Assembly: GCF_017352115.1 (NCBI RefSeq)
Contig: NZ_CP071448.1
Span: forward strand, 5,009,001-5,073,000
Direction: 5' to 3'
Length of the DNA stretch: 64,000 nucleotides
Source of the DNA: Flavobacterium endoglycinae
Lineage (GTDB): Bacteria; Bacteroidota; Bacteroidia; Flavobacteriales; Flavobacteriaceae
The position numbers were made by a program, and so were the translations under genes. Below are positions 60,332-64,000 of the stretch, piece after piece (position 1 is the stretch's first letter; the number at the start of each line of letters is the position of its first letter). A model generated the notes under the pieces. It made no database searches and had not been told where the DNA came from. It worked only from the letters and a program-made list of their open reading frames with translations.

Positions 60332-61855
60332 TTAGTTAAAGTTAAAAGGAACCGGAGGTTCTAATAAAGATGGATTGGTATCAATAGCAGATTGCGGCAA
60401 AGGCAGTTCGAAATAATTACTTCCTGGAGTTATTTTTCTTGAAATTAGTTCTGTTCTGGCATCATCAGAATAAAATCCAACTTCCTGCTGTGAAATAATA
60501 GCAGTTGCTTCTGTCAAGCCTCGGCGTTTTAAATCGAAGAAATATTGTCCTTCAAGGGCAAATTCAATTCTTCTTTCATTAAATAAATCATCTCTTGTCA
60601 GTACCGTTTTGGCTGGCAAACCCGCTCTTGCTCTCACTTCGTTAAATGAACTTAAAGCTGAGGCCGAAGTAGTGGAAGTTCCTCCTGCCAATATTGCTTC
60701 TGAATTCATTAATAAAATATCCGAATATCTTAGAATGATCGTGTTTTGTGATGTTCTCATAAAAAAGACATCATTTCGTTCGGCAGCAGAACCTACAATA
60801 TATTTTCTAAAGTTAGCCGCTGTCGAAGAGTATATTTTTTTATAGGTAAAACCGCCCTGATTTTTTAATAATTCAGGATAAAAGTCACCATCGGTCATGA
60901 TGGTGCTCTTTTTTCTGGTGTCATTTGGTTCAAATCCGTTTTGAAGGGAAATAGATGGAAGATAAACTCCCCATCCGTCGCCGCCGCCAGTTATTCCTGT
61001 ACCTCCCGGAACTATATAAGCTTGATTTGTATTTTGTGTTCCCCATTCTGTCGCAATGGCTTTCCACTGCAGGGCAAACATACTTTCTGCGCTATTGTTG
61101 TTTTCTGGGCTGCTGAATAAGTTGCCGTATTCTTGAATTAAAGTGTACTGATTGCCCATGATTTTTTGGGTTAGCGCAGCACATTGAGCATATTCATTTA
61201 AAGTTAAATGAACTTTGGCAAGAATTCCCATTGCGGCATATTTGGTAACGTATCCCTTTTTGGCTGGTCTTTCAGGTAAATTTTCTACAGCATATTCCAA
61301 ATCTTGTTTGATGAATTTGTACACATCCGATACTAGGTTTCTTTTTGGCTGTGCGGCTGATCCTGCTTTATTAATGATGGGTACAGCTCCAAAAGTTCTC
61401 ACGAGATAGAAATAAGCGTTGGCCCTCATAAATCTTGAAATAGCAATAGCATTTTTATAAGAGGCTTCAGGCAGTTCACTTTTTCTGTCTTCGACTAAAC
61501 TCATTAAATTATTCGATTGGTCGATAACCGAAAATAAGGCTACGTATCCTTCTGTAAGGATTGGGTTTTGAGATGTTACTTGAGCATCTTTAAATTGCGA
61601 ATAGGCACCGTCAAAAGTAAAGGTATTTCCAGCATACATGTCGCCTACAGCAATCAGGAATTTGTCGTTAAAGGCAAACCAAGGTTTAAAGTACAAACTT
61701 TCGGCAATTCCATCAAAAGCGGTAACGCCTTCAGGCAGATCTCCTGGTGTTAATTGGTTTTCAGAAGGTGCATCTAAAAAGTCATCTGAACAGGAAAATA
61801 AAGATAGCAATGGTATCAGCATTCCCATCAAAAAAAGTTTAAAAAGTTTTTTCAT
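60332..61855 (-). CDS. SusD/RagB-family outer membrane lipoprotein
   Basis: Lipoprotein of 507 residues (Cys22 in LLSLFSCSDDFLDAP; SDDF is a known flavobacterial surface-export signal). It shows the SusD TPR-like fold: ANAYFYLVRTFGAVPII, YAAMGILAKVHLTLNEY and, near the C-terminus, ERRIEFALEGQYFFDLKRRG. It closes the SusC barrel as a lid and binds the oligosaccharide. The gene follows susC by 55 nt. Specificity cannot be read directly; the GH10 and GH16 neighbours favour xylan or a mixed beta-glycan. Confidence 0.95.
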   Translation of the reverse strand: MKKLFKLFLMGMLIPLLSLFSCSDDFLDAPSENQLTPGDLPEGVTAFDGIAESLYFKPWFAFNDKFLIAVGDMYAGNTFTFDGAYSQFKDAQVTSQNPILTEGYVALFSVIDQSNNLMSLVEDRKSELPEASYKNAIAISRFMRANAYFYLVRTFGAVPIINKAGSAAQPKRNLVSDVYKFIKQDLEYAVENLPERPAKKGYVTKYAAMGILAKVHLTLNEYAQCAALTQKIMGNQYTLIQEYGNLFSSPENNNSAESMFALQWKAIATEWGTQNTNQAYIVPGGTGITGGGDGWGVYLPSISLQNGFEPNDTRKKSTIMTDGDFYPELLKNQGGFTYKKIYSSTAANFRKYIVGSAAERNDVFFMRTSQNTIILRYSDILLMNSEAILAGGTSTTSASALSSFNEVRARAGLPAKTVLTRDDLFNERRIEFALEGQYFFDLKRRGLTEATAIISQQEVGFYSDDARTELISRKITPGSNYFELPLPQSAIDTNPSLLEPPVPFNFN

Positions 61856-61910
61856 AACTAAATTTTTATGTAACGATTATGAATCATTATTAAATGTGTT
61901 TTTATAAAGC

Positions 61911-64000
61911 TTAGAATTCTAAATTTACTCCTATAGAAGTGGTTCTTGGTACAGGATAACGTCCTAGATCGATACCGCTTAATGTTATATTCTGGTCTAG
62001 GTTTCCAAGAGCTGGGTCAAATCCGGTATATTTTGTGAACGTATATAAATTTTGAACGTTTACATACAACCTTACTTTAGATATAATAGAATTATCGAAA
62101 ATCTTATTTGGTAAATCGTAGCTTAAAGAAACATTCTGAATTCTTAAATAAGAACCATCTTCAACAAATCTGTTCGAGATTCTTCCGTTACCATTTGGGT
62201 CATTAAGGGTAATTCTCGGCACATCGGTATTTTCATTAACTCCAGGTTCAAAAGCATGCATGGCCTGTGTGCTCACATTACCAAATCGGTCACCAAATCC
62301 CGGATAAATACCATCAATATAGTGACGTGTAAAGTTGTAAATCTGATTGCCCTGACTTCCGGTTAAAACCACTGATAAATTGAAGTTTTTATATCTAAAA
62401 TTATTAGTAACAGCATAAGTAAAATCAGGAATGGCATCTCCAATGGCTGTCTGGTCCTTACTGTCTATTTTTCCATCGCCATTAAGATCTTTAAAACGAA
62501 TATCTCCAACTCCTGTTCCTGTTTCCTGAACTGGTCCTGCTGCTAATTCAGCTGCATTTTTAAACAAACCGTCTGTTACATATCCATAAAATTGCCCTAC
62601 TGGTTGTCCTTCGGTAGTTCTGGTAACGTTGTATAAATCGAACTGCACTTTTCCTAACAGCGATTTACCCTGACCTTGAAAATGGGTCAGTTCATTATTG
62701 TATTTTGAAAAAATGATCGTTGTATCCCAGTTAAAATTTTCAGTAGCAATATTTCTGGTGTTTAATGTAAGTTCAATCCCTTTGGTTACAATTTCACCTG
62801 TATTTAGATAATAATTAAGGGCACTTTGATTTGATTCGTCATTGATTTGTTTGGTTAGGAAATCAGAAGAATTTTTAATGTAATAATCAAAGTCAATTTT
62901 TACTCTGTTATTAAGCATTGCCAGTTCGAAACCAGTATTGAAAGATTTAAGAGATTCCCATTTTATATTCGGATTTCCTAAATTGTCTATAGTTGGTGAA
63001 ACGCCGCCAAACGGAGATGCCAGCAGCGATAAAATAGTTTGATATCTATTTGCCGGAATATTTTGATTTCCTACAAGACCATAACCAGCTCTGAATTTTA
63101 AGTAATTGATACTGTTTGATAGTGGCTCAAAAAACTTTTCGTTACTTACTGTCCATCCTCCAGAAAATGAAGGGAAATAACCCCATTTGTTATTAGGTCC
63201 AAAGTTTGATGAAGCATCGGCTCTTAAAGAAGCAGAAAAAGAATAACGATCTGAGAAACTGTAATTCAGCCTCGAAATATAAGATGTCATAGACCAGCGT
63301 CCAGAACCATTTCCATTTAAAGCAGTAGCAATATCACCAATATTTAAATTTGTGAAATCTTTGTTTAGGAATTCACCCGTTCTGTAACCGCTTAAATATT
63401 CATAGTAACTTTCTTGTGCCTCCTGACCCAATAAAAATGTGAAATTATGTTTTTCGTTGATTGTTTTGTTGTAGGTCAAGTAGTTTTTAATGTTCCAGTA
63501 ATAGCTCTGATCTTGTTGTTTGAATGATTTATTTAAAAGCTCTGATACATTTCCCAGCGTATATTTCGGTGCAAAAGCTTTGTTTTTTGAAAAATTTAAA
63601 TCATAACCCAGTTCAGATCTAAAAACTAATCCTTTCATCAGGGTAAAATCAGCAAATAGATTTCCGTTGATTTTGAATCTTTCTGTGGTTGAATTATTGT
63701 ATTCTGATAAAGCGATTGGGTTTGTTGCCTCATTTGCAGATGAACCTAAACCAGATGTTGGACCTGCATAAGATCCGTCAGGGCTTCTAACAGGTAATTC
63801 TGGAGATTGTCTTAAGGCGTTCATTACTAATCCGCCTCTATCATCGTTTCTTACGACTTGCTGCGATGATTTGCTTATAGATAAGCTGTTGCCGATTTTA
63901 AGCCATGATTTTACATTAGAATCGACATTTAAACGCATCGATAATCTGTTGAAATCAGAATTTAAAACGATTCCTTCCTGATCAAAATAATTTAAAGAGG
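61911..64000 (-). CDS. SusC/RagA-family TonB-linked transporter (N-terminal part outside window)
   Basis: The C-terminal 695 or so residues of a SusC-type receptor; the frame is open to the last base of the window with no stop, so the plug and signal peptide lie beyond it. The ORF does not begin at the internal ATG at 63938: the segment YFDQEGIVLNSDFNRLSMRLNVD before and across it is the usual SusC sequence just after the plug. The barrel shows AGYGLVGNQNIPANRY, GDIRFKDLNGDGKIDSKDQTAIGDAIPDFTYAV and the typical end YPVPRTTSIGVNLEF. Together with SusD it imports oligosaccharides using TonB energy. First visible gene of the operon. Confidence 0.96.
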   Translation of the reverse strand, partial: SLNYFDQEGIVLNSDFNRLSMRLNVDSNVKSWLKIGNSLSISKSSQQVVRNDDRGGLVMNALRQSPELPVRSPDGSYAGPTSGLGSSANEATNPIALSEYNNSTTERFKINGNLFADFTLMKGLVFRSELGYDLNFSKNKAFAPKYTLGNVSELLNKSFKQQDQSYYWNIKNYLTYNKTINEKHNFTFLLGQEAQESYYEYLSGYRTGEFLNKDFTNLNIGDIATALNGNGSGRWSMTSYISRLNYSFSDRYSFSASLRADASSNFGPNNKWGYFPSFSGGWTVSNEKFFEPLSNSINYLKFRAGYGLVGNQNIPANRYQTILSLLASPFGGVSPTIDNLGNPNIKWESLKSFNTGFELAMLNNRVKIDFDYYIKNSSDFLTKQINDESNQSALNYYLNTGEIVTKGIELTLNTRNIATENFNWDTTIIFSKYNNELTHFQGQGKSLLGKVQFDLYNVTRTTEGQPVGQFYGYVTDGLFKNAAELAAGPVQETGTGVGDIRFKDLNGDGKIDSKDQTAIGDAIPDFTYAVTNNFRYKNFNLSVVLTGSQGNQIYNFTRHYIDGIYPGFGDRFGNVSTQAMHAFEPGVNENTDVPRITLNDPNGNGRISNRFVEDGSYLRIQNVSLSYDLPNKIFDNSIISKVRLYVNVQNLYTFTKYTGFDPALGNLDQNITLSGIDLGRYPVPRTTSIGVNLEF

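Noticed and set aside
1..64000. CRISPR arrays, tRNA, rRNA, insertion sequences, prophage
   Set aside because: No repeat-spacer pattern, cloverleaf with recognisable T-arm, rRNA stretch or transposase/integrase motif was seen on either strand.

Overview
The window is a stretch of chromosome from a member of the Bacteroidota, most likely a Flavobacterium. The evidence is low GC with AT-rich spacers, starts without purine-rich ribosome binding sites, flavobacterial promoters (TTG, 17-23 bp, TANNTTTG), SusC/SusD and Oar-type TonB receptors, a type IX secretion sorting domain, and lipoproteins carrying acidic residues just after the lipidated Cys, as in surface-exported lipoproteins of this phylum. 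No rRNA, tRNA, CRISPR array, transposase or phage gene was seen. Both ends cut through genes: a large catalase on the left and a SusC receptor on the right.

Layout. 1-3.3 kb: HPII-type catalase and a PhyH-like dioxygenase. 3.3-9.4 kb: an ABC export operon (permease, ATPase) divergent from an NtrC-type response regulator and its kinase, with a GTCC/GGAC repeat array between them. 9.5-13.2 kb: CBM6 protein, Crp-like regulator, CPBP protease, trans-aconitate methyltransferase homologue and a receiver-like protein lacking its phospho-Asp. 13.3-17.2 kb: sucrose-phosphate synthase/phosphatase fusion with a GH32-like hydrolase. 17.2-20.2 kb: alpha/beta hydrolase, TetR regulator and a FabF-like ketosynthase. 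20.4-30.4 kb: an ECF sigma factor, a FecR anti-sigma, a TonB receptor, a beta-helix lipoprotein, a T9SS cargo protein, a lipoprotein and an S41 protease. 30.5-37 kb: Oar-like receptor, OmpR-type two-component system and bestrophin. 37-45 kb: NTF2-like protein, NodB deacetylase, then mprF-DUF998-acvB-DUF4932. 45.4-46.5 kb: PAS histidine kinase. 46.4-51.8 kb: a seven-gene overlapping operon built around a type III polyketide synthase. 52-56 kb: small envelope proteins, a Tat-exported aldo/keto reductase and a second beta-helix protein. 56.7-64 kb: a glycan utilisation locus (GH16, GH10, surface glycan-binding protein, SusD, SusC), probably for xylan or a related beta-glycan.

Most unusual parts. 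(1) The type III PKS operon carries its own ACP, ketosynthase, dehydratase and phosphopantetheinyl transferase plus a methyltransferase and a flavoprotein, which suggests a methylated, redox-tailored phenolic or pyrone lipid. (2) In the sigma/anti-sigma locus a 49-bp composite motif occurs twice with identical internal spacing, before fecR and about 380 nt before the beta-helix lipoprotein gene. This is a likely ECF promoter, followed in the second case by a long leader that may be structured. A terminator-like element with a nested hairpin lies between that lipoprotein gene and the next gene. (3) An aminoacyl-lipid synthase/flippase (MprF) is operonic with an AcvB-like lipid hydrolase. All functions are inferred by reading motifs; no database search or folding program was run.
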